A stretch of 64,000 bases of DNA. It comes from Candidatus Pseudobacter hemicellulosilyticus. GTDB lineage: Bacteria; Bacteroidota; Bacteroidia; Chitinophagales; Chitinophagaceae. Of the stretch, positions 1 to 8,993 are shown piece after piece. Below the pieces are notes generated by a model. That model was not told the origin of the DNA. It searched no databases and saw only the letters and a list, made by a program, of their open reading frames with translations. A program made the translations under genes and the position numbers. The stretch spans positions 5,828,001 to 5,892,000 of the forward strand of contig CP119311.1 of assembly GCA_029202545.1 (NCBI GenBank), given 5' to 3'. Within the stretch, counting starts at the first letter, position 1; every line of letters begins with the position of its first letter.

Positions 1-309
1 CTTGATAAAATTACTGTACTGCCAGGCGGACACTGAATCCATCTGCAGGGCCATCGGTTTCAGCTCTGCGGGCTGGTAGGTAAAGAAAAGGTTCTGTACC
101 GGGATGGCGTAGTTCAGCCGCGGCCTGGTGGTGTCCACTACCGGTGGCGCAGCATTGAAGTTGATCTTGGCCGCTTCATGCAGTACCGGTTTGAAAGTGG
201 AAGTAATATCAATGGTCTTGCGTTTGGTAGTATCCTGCGCCTGCACGCCGAAGCCCGCTGCGCCACAGATACCTGCCAGTACAAATTTCAATATCAGTTG
301 CTTATTCAT
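1..309 (-). CDS. Secreted or outer-membrane protein, N-terminal part only (cut by window edge)
   Basis: The first 103 residues of a minus-strand gene are present; the rest lies before base 1. ATG at 309 opens a signal peptide (MNKQLILKFVLAGICGAAGF, then cleavage near GVQAQD). The mature start contains KTIDITSTFKPVLHEAAKIN, followed by a Pro/Asp/Thr stretch. A short mature leader of this kind just after a large TPR protein fits Bacteroidota genes for outer-membrane beta-barrel proteins, but no barrel strands are in view. It lies 131 bases downstream of the TPR gene on the same strand, so the two may be co-transcribed across the hairpins at 353-430. Function unknown; the signal peptide is the firm part. 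Confidence 0.7.
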   Translation of the reverse strand, partial: MNKQLILKFVLAGICGAAGFGVQAQDTTKRKTIDITSTFKPVLHEAAKINFNAAPPVVDTTRPRLNYAIPVQNLFFTYQPAELKPMALQMDSVSAWQYSNFIK

Positions 310-352
310 TGCTGATTGAATTCAGTTTTTTGAAAATGCACACTATCTGTGC

Positions 353-430
353 CCTCTGTCGCTCGTCTTTGTCGCCGGCCTCTGTCGCTCGCCTCCGGCG
401 AGTGACTGCTATTCCATCGCCTCCGGCGAT
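353..430. repeat. Short tandem unit with two GC-rich hairpins
   Basis: A 26-base unit starting CCTCTGTCGCTCG is present at 353-378 and again at 379-404, with the second half diverged. The second unit holds a stem of 10 pairs (384-393 with 397-406, one G-T pair) around loop TCC. A second hairpin with the same loop follows (416-421 with 425-430). They fill the gap between the TPR gene and the next gene. There is no clear T-run, so a strong intrinsic terminator is unlikely; mRNA processing or a REP-like repeat are alternatives. Confidence 0.5.
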
Positions 431-440
431 CCTCCTGCTG

Positions 441-3400
441 TTATTCTACCTTACTGTTCTTCTTCTCTTCTTCTATAGTAGCTTTCAGCTTAGTCTCCGC
501 TTCCTGCCGCAGCGCCTCCATCTTGGCGTTATCTACCACACTCTGGAAAGTGGCTTTGGCATTGAAGTAGTCCTTCTGTTTGAAATAAACATCACCCAGC
601 AGGATATAAGCTTTGGTCACCCATTCCTCGTAAGAGCCGGATTTATTGATCACTTCAAAAGCTGCTTTTTCTGCATCGGCCATGCGGTTCTGCGCCATCT
701 GGCAGGCTGCAATCTCATACCTGGCTTCAGCGCCATAGGCAGCCTTGCTCAGCCCGGCAGCAATACGGTAGGTGGTGATAGCCTGATCATATTCGCCGGC
801 TGTCTGCTGTGATTTGGCAATAGCCATATTGGCCATCACTTTATCATCTGTACCAATCCCTTTCTGGTTCAGCAGCTCACGGGCATTGGCCATAGCGGCT
901 GTCCATTGCTGCAGTTGGTACTGGCTGCGCAGCAGGCCGCGCATGGCTTCCAGCTTATTCTCCTGGGAGGTGGCAAAATCCTTCAGACGGGTGAAGTATT
1001 TCTCGGCCTTCTCATAATTTTTCAGGTCAAAGAAATTGAGCCTTGCTGCCAGCAGCAGGGATTTTTCTCCATATTTATGCGGCACCCGATCCGCCAGCAG
1101 TTCATAACCGGCTGCGGCTTTGACCCAGTCCTTCTGGTTATAATAGATCTCACTCTTATAATACAGGGCTTCCAGGCTATGACGGCCCTGGGGGAATGCC
1201 GCGATGTACTCTTCAAACTCTTTGGCTGCAGCAGGGAAATTACCGTTGTTGAACTGCACTTCCGCTTCTTCGTAGGACAGATCGTCCTCCTGGTTGCCGG
1301 ACACTTCCTTACCCATAGAGCGGGCAAAGCTGACATACTCACCTGATTTGCCCTGCTCCACATAGATCACACGGGCATTTTCCAGGGCATCGGCCGCTTC
1401 TGTGGAATTGGGATATTGCTTCAGCAATGCAGTATAACTGTTCAGTGCTTCGGCATTGTTGTCCATATTATAATAAGCAATGCCCAGCTTCAGGTAAGCC
1501 GTAGGCTTCAACCCGGAATTGGGATCACTCACCACGTTCTTGAGGTAAGGAATGGCTTCCCGGAACTGCTCATCCACCAGGTAGGTATTGGCAATCTCCA
1601 TATTGGCGTCTGCCAGCAGACCGGAGCCCGGATATTTGCGCGACAGACCGGAGAGCAGGCTGATCTTTTCCTTGCCGCTGTTAGCGCCTGCTATCATCGC
1701 TTTCTGGAAAGTGGCATAGTCGCTGGCGGGCCAGGAGAAGGACAGCACCTTATCGTACATGACCTGTGCTTTCTTGTATTCCCGGTTCATATAATAGCAG
1801 TCGGCGCTACGCAACCAGGCATCCTGCTGCAGGGCCGATGCATTGACCACGGGGTTGCTGACCACCTGTTCAAAATTGGTCAGGGCCTGGCGGTAATTCT
1901 CTTTTTTGAGGTATGCGTAACCCAGGTTATACCGGGCATTGGTAACATTCACTTCACCATTGGCCGCGCTGCTTTTCAGGTAATCATTGAAATAGCGGAT
2001 GGCATCGTCCAGTTTACCCAGGCGGTAGGCCACTTCCCCTTTCCAGAACTGCACATAGGGCAGCACGCTGGCGTTGTCCGGCTGTGTTTCAGCACGGGTC
2101 AGCAATTCATTGGCGCCAACCAGCATACCGTCATTCACCAGCTCGGTGGCCCTGCCGTACAGGATACGGGGATAGAGCCGGCGGGCATTGGCCGAAGGGG
2201 ACTGGAGGCTTTCCAGCAACGATAAGGCGTCCTTGTAATTATTGGTATTGGCCAGCACACTGATCAGGAGTTCTTTGGCCTCTACATTGTAACTGGATTG
2301 CGGATAGGCCTGCAGGAATTTCTGTAATTCCGTAAGGGCCACATCCTGGTAGCCCAGCTCAAAGGAGAGCTTGGCATAATTGAACTGGGAGATCTCTTTC
2401 TGTGCGGCATTGCTGCTGTTGGAAGCGCAGATCAGGAAGGCATTGCGGGCATTTGTTTTCTGGCCTGTTTTCAGGTAAGCATCCCCCAGCAGGTACATGG
2501 CGTTCTGCGCCAGGGAATCTTCTTTGCCGCTGATCTGTTTGAAACCATCAATGGCCTTATCCAGCTGACCGGCCTGGTACTGGCAATAGGCCAGCTCGTA
2601 CAGGTCTTCCCGGCGAACCTTGGTAGATTTGCTGACATAGGTTTCCAGGTATGGCAGCGCTTTGGCAAATTCTTTTTTCTCAAAATAGGCATGCCCCACA
2701 ATCTGGCGCATTTCCAGGTCGTAGTACAGGTTGCCGCGTTTCAGTTTATTTTCCGCATACTCAAGGGCTTTATCTTTCTGGCCCAGTGAATAATAAATAT
2801 TGGCAATATAATAAGGCACTACCTGACCATAATTGGGATGGTCTTCTACTATGGAGAAGGCATCCAGGGCTTCCCGGTATTTTTTATCGTTGAAAGAAAG
2901 GAAGCCATAGTAATAATTGGCGTCAATGTAATTGGGATCGTCCTTCATTTGCCGGATGGCGTCAAAAAGGGGCTTCGCCTTATCAAATTGTTTGGCCGTG
3001 AAATAGGCGTATCCCTGGTGGAACTTCATATCGGCAATCTCGCGGTTGGTGAGGTTGTCGATATTGGCCGCTTCGTACAGCCCGATCGCATTCGGGTAAT
3101 CCTGCTGCCGGAAATAATATTCGGCCAGGTGGAAGCTCATCATCTGCACCCGGGCGGCATTGTCCTCCAGGTCAATAAAATCACGGGCTTTAGCTACCGC
3201 ACCACCTTCATTCTGCTTGAGGGCGCAAACGATGGTGTAGTAGTTGACCTCCTGGGTCTGGATGGCAGGATTGCTGCGGTCCGGTTCCCGTTGCTGTAAC
3301 TGCAGGTCCTTGAACAGGGGATATGCCAGGCTGTATTGCTCGCGCTGGAAAAAATCTTTAGCCTGTTTAAAAGTACCCTGGGGATCATTGAGAAAACGGG

Positions 3401-3464
3401 ACTGCTGGGCTATAGCGCCATGCACAACCCCTGAAAGGATAAAAAAGAGAGTTATTTTTTTCAT
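441..3464 (-). CDS. Large secreted tetratricopeptide-repeat protein
   Basis: A 1007-residue protein made almost entirely of TPR-like helical pairs, with recurring patterns such as A.YFEKKEFAKALPYLE, YNLGYAYLKKENYRQAL and YKSEIYYNQKDWVKAA along its whole length. I start it at ATG 3464, which gives a clean signal peptide (MKKITLFFILSGVVHGAIAQ); the reading frame extends 9 codons further up but that would bury the signal. It is likely periplasmic or attached to the inner face of the outer membrane and acts as a protein-interaction scaffold. The next gene down is an exported protein with a barrel-type leader, so an envelope complex is a reasonable guess. The last residues are Lys/Glu rich. No catalytic domain is visible. 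Confidence 0.85.
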   Translation of the reverse strand: MKKITLFFILSGVVHGAIAQQSRFLNDPQGTFKQAKDFFQREQYSLAYPLFKDLQLQQREPDRSNPAIQTQEVNYYTIVCALKQNEGGAVAKARDFIDLEDNAARVQMMSFHLAEYYFRQQDYPNAIGLYEAANIDNLTNREIADMKFHQGYAYFTAKQFDKAKPLFDAIRQMKDDPNYIDANYYYGFLSFNDKKYREALDAFSIVEDHPNYGQVVPYYIANIYYSLGQKDKALEYAENKLKRGNLYYDLEMRQIVGHAYFEKKEFAKALPYLETYVSKSTKVRREDLYELAYCQYQAGQLDKAIDGFKQISGKEDSLAQNAMYLLGDAYLKTGQKTNARNAFLICASNSSNAAQKEISQFNYAKLSFELGYQDVALTELQKFLQAYPQSSYNVEAKELLISVLANTNNYKDALSLLESLQSPSANARRLYPRILYGRATELVNDGMLVGANELLTRAETQPDNASVLPYVQFWKGEVAYRLGKLDDAIRYFNDYLKSSAANGEVNVTNARYNLGYAYLKKENYRQALTNFEQVVSNPVVNASALQQDAWLRSADCYYMNREYKKAQVMYDKVLSFSWPASDYATFQKAMIAGANSGKEKISLLSGLSRKYPGSGLLADANMEIANTYLVDEQFREAIPYLKNVVSDPNSGLKPTAYLKLGIAYYNMDNNAEALNSYTALLKQYPNSTEAADALENARVIYVEQGKSGEYVSFARSMGKEVSGNQEDDLSYEEAEVQFNNGNFPAAAKEFEEYIAAFPQGRHSLEALYYKSEIYYNQKDWVKAAAGYELLADRVPHKYGEKSLLLAARLNFFDLKNYEKAEKYFTRLKDFATSQENKLEAMRGLLRSQYQLQQWTAAMANARELLNQKGIGTDDKVMANMAIAKSQQTAGEYDQAITTYRIAAGLSKAAYGAEARYEIAACQMAQNRMADAEKAAFEVINKSGSYEEWVTKAYILLGDVYFKQKDYFNAKATFQSVVDNAKMEALRQEAETKLKATIEEEKKNSKVE

Positions 3465-3648
3465 TCCAATATCCGTTTGAAAAAAGCACATGAACAGAAA
3501 AGAGACGCCACAAGGCCCTTTTGCTTTCGCTGGAACGTGGTAAAGATTATATTTATTTTACCCTTGACCAAACATCGTTCCAAACAGGTGTGAATAAGTG
3601 CAAGGATTAACAATTCTTTTTCTTTATAAAATGCAAATGCAAAACCAT

Positions 3649-3656
3649 TATTTTTG
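3649..3656 (+). promoter_or_regulatory. Candidate Bacteroidota -7 box for DoxX gene
   Basis: TATTTTTG fits the TAnnTTTG consensus and lies 19 bases before the DoxX start codon. No convincing TTG sits at the expected distance upstream, so support is moderate at best. Confidence 0.35.
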
Positions 3657-3675
3657 ACGCCAAACTTCTACCTCT

Positions 3676-4083
3676 ATGAGCAAACTAATGTCTACCAGTT
3701 ACACCACCGGCGCTTTCAACCTCGCTACCCTGCTGATGCGTATTGGATTTGGTGGCCTGATGATGAACCACGGTTACCAGAAGCTGGTCAATTTTGCCGC
3801 TATAAAACCCAAATTCATGAATTTCCTCGGCATGGGCCAGGGCATGTCCCTGGGACTGGTTGTATTTGCAGAATTCTTCTGCGCCCTGCTTATCATCATT
3901 GGTCTGTTCTCCCGGCTGGCCGCTATTCCCATTGTTATTGTACTGTCCGTTGCCCTCTTCAAGGCGCATAAAGGACTGGTATTTGGCGAAGGTGAAATGG
4001 CAGCACTTTTCCTCACCGGCTTTATCTGCCTGCTGATCACCGGTCCCGGCAAGATCAGTGTGGACGGCATGAGCGGCAAATAA
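3676..4083 (+). CDS. DoxX family membrane protein
   Basis: A 135-residue protein with four hydrophobic helices. It shows the DoxX layout: a first helix with LLMRIGFGGLMMNHGYQKL, a second around LGLVVFAEFFCALLIIIGLF with the conserved acidic residue, a third in IPIVIVLSVALF and a fourth in FLTGFICLLITGPG. DoxX proteins are small inner-membrane proteins linked in other bacteria to thiol or oxidative stress and to quinone handling; the exact role here is unknown. ATG 3676 is chosen; a second Met four codons later is possible. It is followed after 9 bases by the thioesterase gene, so they probably share a transcript. Confidence 0.88.
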   Translation: MSKLMSTSYTTGAFNLATLLMRIGFGGLMMNHGYQKLVNFAAIKPKFMNFLGMGQGMSLGLVVFAEFFCALLIIIGLFSRLAAIPIVIVLSVALFKAHKGLVFGEGEMAALFLTGFICLLITGPGKISVDGMSGK

Positions 4084-4092
4084 TATTGATCC

Positions 4093-4500
4093 ATGTTCAT
4101 TACAGAGACCCCTATCCGGGTGCGGTATGCTGAGACCGACCAGATGGACGTAGTGTACCACGGTAACTACGCGCAATATTTTGAAGTGGCCCGTGCTGAA
4201 TCCATCCGGCAGCTGGGCTTTACCTATAAGGATATGGAAGCAGCAGGCGTCATTATGCCTATTGTGGAGCTGCAATGCAAGTACCTGCGGCCCGCACATT
4301 ATGACGACCTGCTCACCATTAAGACCATCCTCAAAGAATTACCGGCCGATCACCGGATAGAGTTTCACCAGGAGGTCTACAATGAACAGGGCCGGTTGCT
4401 GACAGTGGGCCGGGTGGTCCTGTATTTCCTGCTGTCGGCCACCAAAGAAAAGACCACTATGCCGGAAAACCTGCGACAGCAGTTATTACCCTATTTTTGA
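4093..4500 (+). CDS. YbgC/4HBT-type acyl-CoA thioesterase
   Basis: A 135-residue single hot-dog fold. The N-terminal motif VRYAETDQMDVVYHGNYAQY carries the Asp (D16) that serves as catalytic residue in the 4-hydroxybenzoyl-CoA thioesterase/YbgC group, followed by a helix with RAESIRQLGF. The length is normal for the family. It should hydrolyse acyl-CoA thioesters in the cytoplasm; the physiological substrate cannot be read from sequence. It sits 9 bases after the DoxX gene and ends just before a strong two-way terminator. Confidence 0.9.
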   Translation: MFITETPIRVRYAETDQMDVVYHGNYAQYFEVARAESIRQLGFTYKDMEAAGVIMPIVELQCKYLRPAHYDDLLTIKTILKELPADHRIEFHQEVYNEQGRLLTVGRVVLYFLLSATKEKTTMPENLRQQLLPYF

Positions 4501-4508
4501 TGTATTGC

Positions 4509-4533
4509 TGTTCTCCGCCGACGGCGGAGAACA
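4509..4533. terminator. Bidirectional terminator hairpin
   Basis: A perfect 11-pair stem (4509-4519 with 4523-4533) with loop GAC lies between the convergent thioesterase and PBP4 genes. Both flanks are only moderately T-rich, but the position and the perfect stem make shared termination likely. Confidence 0.7.
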
Positions 4534-4538
4534 AAAGA

Positions 4539-5939
4539 TCATTTGAGGACATCCAGCACCCGGTACATTTTCTTCACCACCTCCCCTGCTGACCCGTCAT
4601 AATTATTGACGATAATGGCAAAACTATATTGTTTCCCTGCCCGGGAGGTATGATACCCTGCATAAGCACGGGCGCCACCAAAGGAACCGCTCTTCATCTT
4701 CATCCCATTGTATTCCGGCAACGCCTGGTAAAAAGCATCCTGCCAGGGCCTCGTACGCGCATACTGCAATACACGTACCAGTGCATCCGCCGTTACCCGG
4801 TTCATAGGCGATAGCCCGCTCCCATCCATCAGCTGCATAGCGCCCGCATCAATACCCTGTTCCGTCCAGAAGCTTTTTACTATTTCAATACCGGCATTGT
4901 TTTCGCCCAAACCTTTCTTTGTATAGGCCATTGTGCGCAACAGGGATTCACCGTACAGGTTAATGCTCTTGCGCAGGAACCAGTAGGTAATGGCCGACAG
5001 TGCAGGAGAAGACAGTTCACCCAGTACCTGCTGCATAGCGGGCCAGGATTCAGCAGGGGTCTTATCTATATAAAAGAGGGGCCGGCCGGCAATGGGGATA
5101 CCTGCTGCTGTCAGTGCGCCTTCCAGCTCATTGGCAAATAAAAGGGCCGGATGCGGCAACGCACCGGCAATACTGAACGCAGCTCCCGGCGGCACCGTGC
5201 CCTGGGTAAAACCGCGAGGACTATAAGGCGACAAGTAGATATAGCCATTGTCGCCACTGCCCTTTTTCCCCGTCCTGATCTCATTCACCAGGTCGGTGGC
5301 GGCCAGCGCCGGGTCCGTACCGCTGATCTGTGTGGGCGCTCCTTCTGCATTGCCTGTTTTTAACAACAGGGTATACTGGTTCTCATTCCAGTTGAGGCCC
5401 CAGCAGCCTGCCCCATAATAATTACCGATATCATCCCAGATCCAGCCACCGGGTAAGGGCTGGATAGAAAAAGCAGTATCATTAATATATAAGGAGCCCT
5501 CAATACGCCGGATATTTTTTTCGCGGAGCAGGTCGCAGATCTGCTGCAGTACATAATTCCTGCCCGTCTCTTTCCATCGGTTACTACCCAGGGTAGGATC
5601 GCCATACGCAAGGATATGCAGGTTACCCTGCAGCAGGCCGTTCTCCAGCCGGCCGTCATACCCGATCACCGTCTTATAACGGAAAGTGGGCCCCAGCTGC
5701 TCCAGGGCTGCAGCGGCCGTGAACAGTTTTTGTGTACTGGCAGGCGCCAGTCCCACCTGTTCATTCCGCCCGTACAGCTGCTTTCCCGTGGCTGCATCCA
5801 CCACACAGAAACCTACCAGCCCATGCCGCAGCTGCGGATCGGCTTCCAGCACACGCAGGGCCTGCGTCAGCCGGTCCGTTACAGATTGCGCCTGCACCGA
5901 TGATAAGCCTGCCAGCAAGAGAAGAGTTATCCAACGCAT
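4539..5939 (-). CDS. dacB: PBP4-type D-alanyl-D-alanine carboxypeptidase/endopeptidase
   Basis: A 466-residue secreted penicillin-binding protein of the S13 (DacB) family. A signal peptide ends near VQAQS. All three active-site motifs are readable: STQK (S68-K71), SIN within FLRKSINLYGESLLR, and KSG in MKSGSFGGARAYAG, where KTG is more common. Between the first and second motifs lies the long insertion typical of class C low-molecular-weight PBPs. It trims or cleaves peptidoglycan stem peptides in the periplasm. The gene diverges from cinA; the 109-base gap contains the start regions of both. ATG 5939 directly gives the signal peptide. Confidence 0.92.
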   Translation of the reverse strand: MRWITLLLLAGLSSVQAQSVTDRLTQALRVLEADPQLRHGLVGFCVVDAATGKQLYGRNEQVGLAPASTQKLFTAAAALEQLGPTFRYKTVIGYDGRLENGLLQGNLHILAYGDPTLGSNRWKETGRNYVLQQICDLLREKNIRRIEGSLYINDTAFSIQPLPGGWIWDDIGNYYGAGCWGLNWNENQYTLLLKTGNAEGAPTQISGTDPALAATDLVNEIRTGKKGSGDNGYIYLSPYSPRGFTQGTVPPGAAFSIAGALPHPALLFANELEGALTAAGIPIAGRPLFYIDKTPAESWPAMQQVLGELSSPALSAITYWFLRKSINLYGESLLRTMAYTKKGLGENNAGIEIVKSFWTEQGIDAGAMQLMDGSGLSPMNRVTADALVRVLQYARTRPWQDAFYQALPEYNGMKMKSGSFGGARAYAGYHTSRAGKQYSFAIIVNNYDGSAGEVVKKMYRVLDVLK

Positions 5940-6048
5940 AACAAAAATTTACGGCCCAAAATACGCATATTGTAAAATATCGGGCAGCTGATCGGTATCA
6001 TCAGGCACTTTCACCAGAATAGTTACCTTTACCCGAATATTGACGACT

Positions 6049-7305
6049 ATGCAGCAGGTGTATGCCTCTATTATTACTATAGGTGATGAGTTGTTGATTG
6101 GACAGGTAGTAGATACCAATAGCGCCTGGATGGCGCAGGAACTCAACAAAGCCGGCATCTGGCTCAAGCGAAGAGTGGCAGTGGGAGATGTGAAAGAAGA
6201 GATTGTCCGCGCCCTGGATGAACAAAGCAAGGATACCCATATCATCCTGCTCACCGGTGGATTGGGCCCCACCGCCGATGATATCACCAAACCCGTACTG
6301 AACGATTATTTTGGTGGTCAGCTCCTGACAGACACTGACACCCTCGCTTTTATCACCCATCTTTTTGAAAAGATCTATCAGCGTCCCCTTACCCAACGCA
6401 ATATTGAACAGGCCACCGTGCCCGATGTCTGTACCGTGCTGCCCAACAAACGCGGCTCAGCACCCGGTATGTGGTTTGAAAAGGACGGACGCATATTTGT
6501 ATCCCTGCCCGGCGTGCCGCACGAGATGAAAGGCCTGATGGAGAAAGAAGTGCTGCCCCGCCTGAAACAATATTTCACCATGCCGTCCATTGATCACCGG
6601 ACGCTATTGACTGCCGGCATCGGGGAATCCTACCTGGCGGACGTCATCCAGTCCTGGGAACAGCAACTGCCAGCCCACCTGAAGCTGGCCTACCTGCCCC
6701 ATTACGGTATGGTGCGCCTCCGCATCACGGGCTCGTCCACTGATGCAGCGGCCTTACAGCAGGACCTGGACCGGGAATTTGCCACCCTTAAAGAACTGGT
6801 GGCTGCCTGGCTGGTGATTGACCGGGATATTCCCCTGCAACAGGCCATTGGTGAATTACTCAAAGCCCGTAACAAGAGCATGGGTACCGCAGAGAGCTGC
6901 ACCGGCGGCTATATTGCCCACCTGGTAACCAGCATAGCCGGTTCCAGTGAGTATTTCAAAGGCAGTGTTGTGAGTTATGCCAATAAAGTGAAACAGGAGC
7001 TGCTGGGGGTGACAAGGGATACCCTGGCCACCCAGGGAGCCGTAAGCGAAGCCACGGTCCAGCAGATGGTGGCCGGCGCCTTGCAGTCCCTGCAAACAGA
7101 TTATGCCATTGCCACTTCCGGTATTATGGGACCGGGCGGCGGCAGCGCGGAAAAGCCCGTTGGCACCGTCTGGGTAGCCGTCGGCAACCGCGAAAAGACA
7201 GTGACACAGTTATTTAATTATCGGTTCGACCGGCAAAGGAATATAGAAATGACGGCTATCAACAGCCTCAACCTGCTCAGAAAATTCATTATCGAGCACG
7301 GTTAG
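6049..7305 (+). CDS. cinA: CinA family nicotinamide-nucleotide amidase / damage-inducible protein
   Basis: A 418-residue two-domain CinA protein. The N-terminal MoaB/MogA-like domain begins with ASIITIGDELLIGQVVDTNS and contains LLTGGLGPTADD. The C-terminal amidase domain starts around LLKARNKSMGTAESCTGGY and has TSGIMGPGGG. The family cleaves NMN to nicotinate mononucleotide and, through the first domain, handles ADP-ribose-type compounds in pyridine-nucleotide recycling. I use ATG 6049; an in-frame TTG at 6040 is less likely. A TACCTTTA element at 6024-6031 could be its -7 box. Confidence 0.92.
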   Translation: MQQVYASIITIGDELLIGQVVDTNSAWMAQELNKAGIWLKRRVAVGDVKEEIVRALDEQSKDTHIILLTGGLGPTADDITKPVLNDYFGGQLLTDTDTLAFITHLFEKIYQRPLTQRNIEQATVPDVCTVLPNKRGSAPGMWFEKDGRIFVSLPGVPHEMKGLMEKEVLPRLKQYFTMPSIDHRTLLTAGIGESYLADVIQSWEQQLPAHLKLAYLPHYGMVRLRITGSSTDAAALQQDLDREFATLKELVAAWLVIDRDIPLQQAIGELLKARNKSMGTAESCTGGYIAHLVTSIAGSSEYFKGSVVSYANKVKQELLGVTRDTLATQGAVSEATVQQMVAGALQSLQTDYAIATSGIMGPGGGSAEKPVGTVWVAVGNREKTVTQLFNYRFDRQRNIEMTAINSLNLLRKFIIEHG

Positions 7306-7313
7306 GCGAACAG

Positions 7314-7338
7314 TTGTTAGCAAAATCTATTACCTTTG
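7314..7338 (+). promoter_or_regulatory. Candidate promoter of the E2 acyltransferase gene
   Basis: A TTG at 7314-7316 is followed, 17 bases from its first base, by TACCTTTG at 7331-7338, a perfect TAnnTTTG box. The start codon is 52 bases further on. Suggests the E2 gene is transcribed separately from cinA. Confidence 0.55.
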
Positions 7339-7390
7339 GCCCGATTGGAGCCATATAACCTGAAACAAACATTAAAACCTGCATTGCACT

Positions 7391-8740
7391 ATGGCAGTTG
7401 TTGACTTGATAATGCCTAAACTCGGGGAAAGTATTATGGAAGCCACCGTTCTGAAGTGGCACAAGAAACCCGGTGATACGGTGAAAATGGATGAGACCGT
7501 CCTGGAAATTGCTACCGACAAGGTAGACAGCGAGGTTCCCTCCACCGCCGAAGGCGTAATTGAAGAGCTTCTTTTCAAAGAAAATGATGTGGTAGCTATT
7601 GGCACCGCCATTGCCCGCATCCGCACCGGCGCCGCTGAGGCCGCCAATGGCCAGGAAGCCACACCGCCTCCCGCCGCCACTGCACCCGCCCAGCCCGTAC
7701 AGCAGCCTGCCGCTGCTGCAGTTCCTGCAGCCAGCGCACCCGCAGTACAGCACCAGGCCCCCGCTGCCAGTGCCGCCAGCATCAGCAGCAATCGTTTCTA
7801 TTCTCCCCTCGTGCTCAATATCGCCGCCAGCGAAGGCGTCAGCATGAGCGAGCTGGAAACGATGCCCGGCTCCGGCAATGAAGGCAGAGTGACCAAGAAG
7901 GATATCCTTCAATATGTTGAGGCCCGGAAGAATGGCAAAGCACCCGCAGCTTCCCAGCCCACGGTCATCAGCCAGCCTGCAGCCGGCAGCGCTCCTGCCA
8001 CTACTCACCACCAAATGCCCGCCTGGAGCGGCAATGCCGAGATCGTGGAAATGGACCGCATGCGCAAGCTGATTGCAGAGCACATGGTCCGCAGCGTTCA
8101 GATAAGCCCGCATGTGACCAGCTTCTCCGAGGCTGATGTCACCAACCTGGTACTCTGGAGGGAACGCGTGAAAAAACAGTTTGAGAAAAGAGAAGGCGAA
8201 AAGCTCACTTTCACCCCGCTGTTTGTGGAGGCTATCGTCCGCTGCATCAAAAAATATCCCTGGCTCAACAGCAGCCTGGACGGCAACCGCATCATTATTA
8301 AAAAAGATATCAATATCGGTATGGCCGCCGCCCTGCCCAGCGGTAACCTGATTGTCCCGGTGATCCGCAATGCCGACCAGCTCAACCTGGTAGGGCTCAC
8401 CAAACAGGTGAACACCCTGGCCAATGCCGCCCGCAACAATAAACTGAAACCGGACGATACACAGAACGGCACTTTCACCCTCACCAACGTAGGCACCTTC
8501 GGCAGCCTGATGGGCACCCCCATCATCAACCAGCCGCAGGTGGCTATCCTGGCCGTGGGCACTATCAAGAAACGCCCTGTAGTCATTGAGACCGAACAGG
8601 GTGACGCCATTGCCATCCGGCATATGATGTATCTCTCCATGTCCTATGACCACCGCATCATTGACGGCGCCATGGGCGCTACTTTCCTGAATGCCGTGGC
8701 CAAGGAACTGGAAAACTTCAACCCCGACCGCGAGATCTGA
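7391..8740 (+). CDS. Dihydrolipoamide acyltransferase (E2) of a 2-oxoacid dehydrogenase complex
   Basis: A 449-residue E2 subunit with the standard order of parts. The lipoyl domain (about residues 1-80) has the modified lysine in EIATDKVDSEV (K44). An Ala/Pro/Gln-rich linker follows (about 85-125). A peripheral subunit-binding domain has SPLVLNIAASEGVSMSEL and GRVTKKDIL. A second linker leads to the catalytic domain ending with YDHRIIDGAMG (H421, D425). It transfers acyl groups from lipoyl to CoA. Sequence alone does not distinguish pyruvate, 2-oxoglutarate and branched-chain types, and no E1 or E3 gene is adjacent. Followed by a good terminator, so probably monocistronic. Confidence 0.93.
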   Translation: MAVVDLIMPKLGESIMEATVLKWHKKPGDTVKMDETVLEIATDKVDSEVPSTAEGVIEELLFKENDVVAIGTAIARIRTGAAEAANGQEATPPPAATAPAQPVQQPAAAAVPAASAPAVQHQAPAASAASISSNRFYSPLVLNIAASEGVSMSELETMPGSGNEGRVTKKDILQYVEARKNGKAPAASQPTVISQPAAGSAPATTHHQMPAWSGNAEIVEMDRMRKLIAEHMVRSVQISPHVTSFSEADVTNLVLWRERVKKQFEKREGEKLTFTPLFVEAIVRCIKKYPWLNSSLDGNRIIIKKDINIGMAAALPSGNLIVPVIRNADQLNLVGLTKQVNTLANAARNNKLKPDDTQNGTFTLTNVGTFGSLMGTPIINQPQVAILAVGTIKKRPVVIETEQGDAIAIRHMMYLSMSYDHRIIDGAMGATFLNAVAKELENFNPDREI

Positions 8741-8813
8741 ACGCTGCCACCCGCAGCCCCGGACAGCGGCCAGGTTATCCCACAGTAGTTTGTGTTACTT
8801 GCTATAAAATGGT

Positions 8814-8840
8814 AAGCCCCTCTTCCGGAGGGGCTTTTTT
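8814..8840 (+). terminator. Intrinsic terminator of the E2 gene
   Basis: A 9-pair stem AAGCCCCTC/GAGGGGCTT with a 5-base loop is followed by a run of T. It lies 73 bases after the E2 stop codon. Confidence 0.88.
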
Positions 8841-8993
8841 ATGGTACTTCTCTTTATACTCACTCATGATATTTTTCAGCATCTGTTCTTTTTCCGCCCT
8901 TTCTGAAAGAAATGATAAATCTGATCCGGGCTTTTAACGCATCATTTTTTTTCGTAAATTCAGTATGCACCGCTCAACCAAAACGCATACGTT

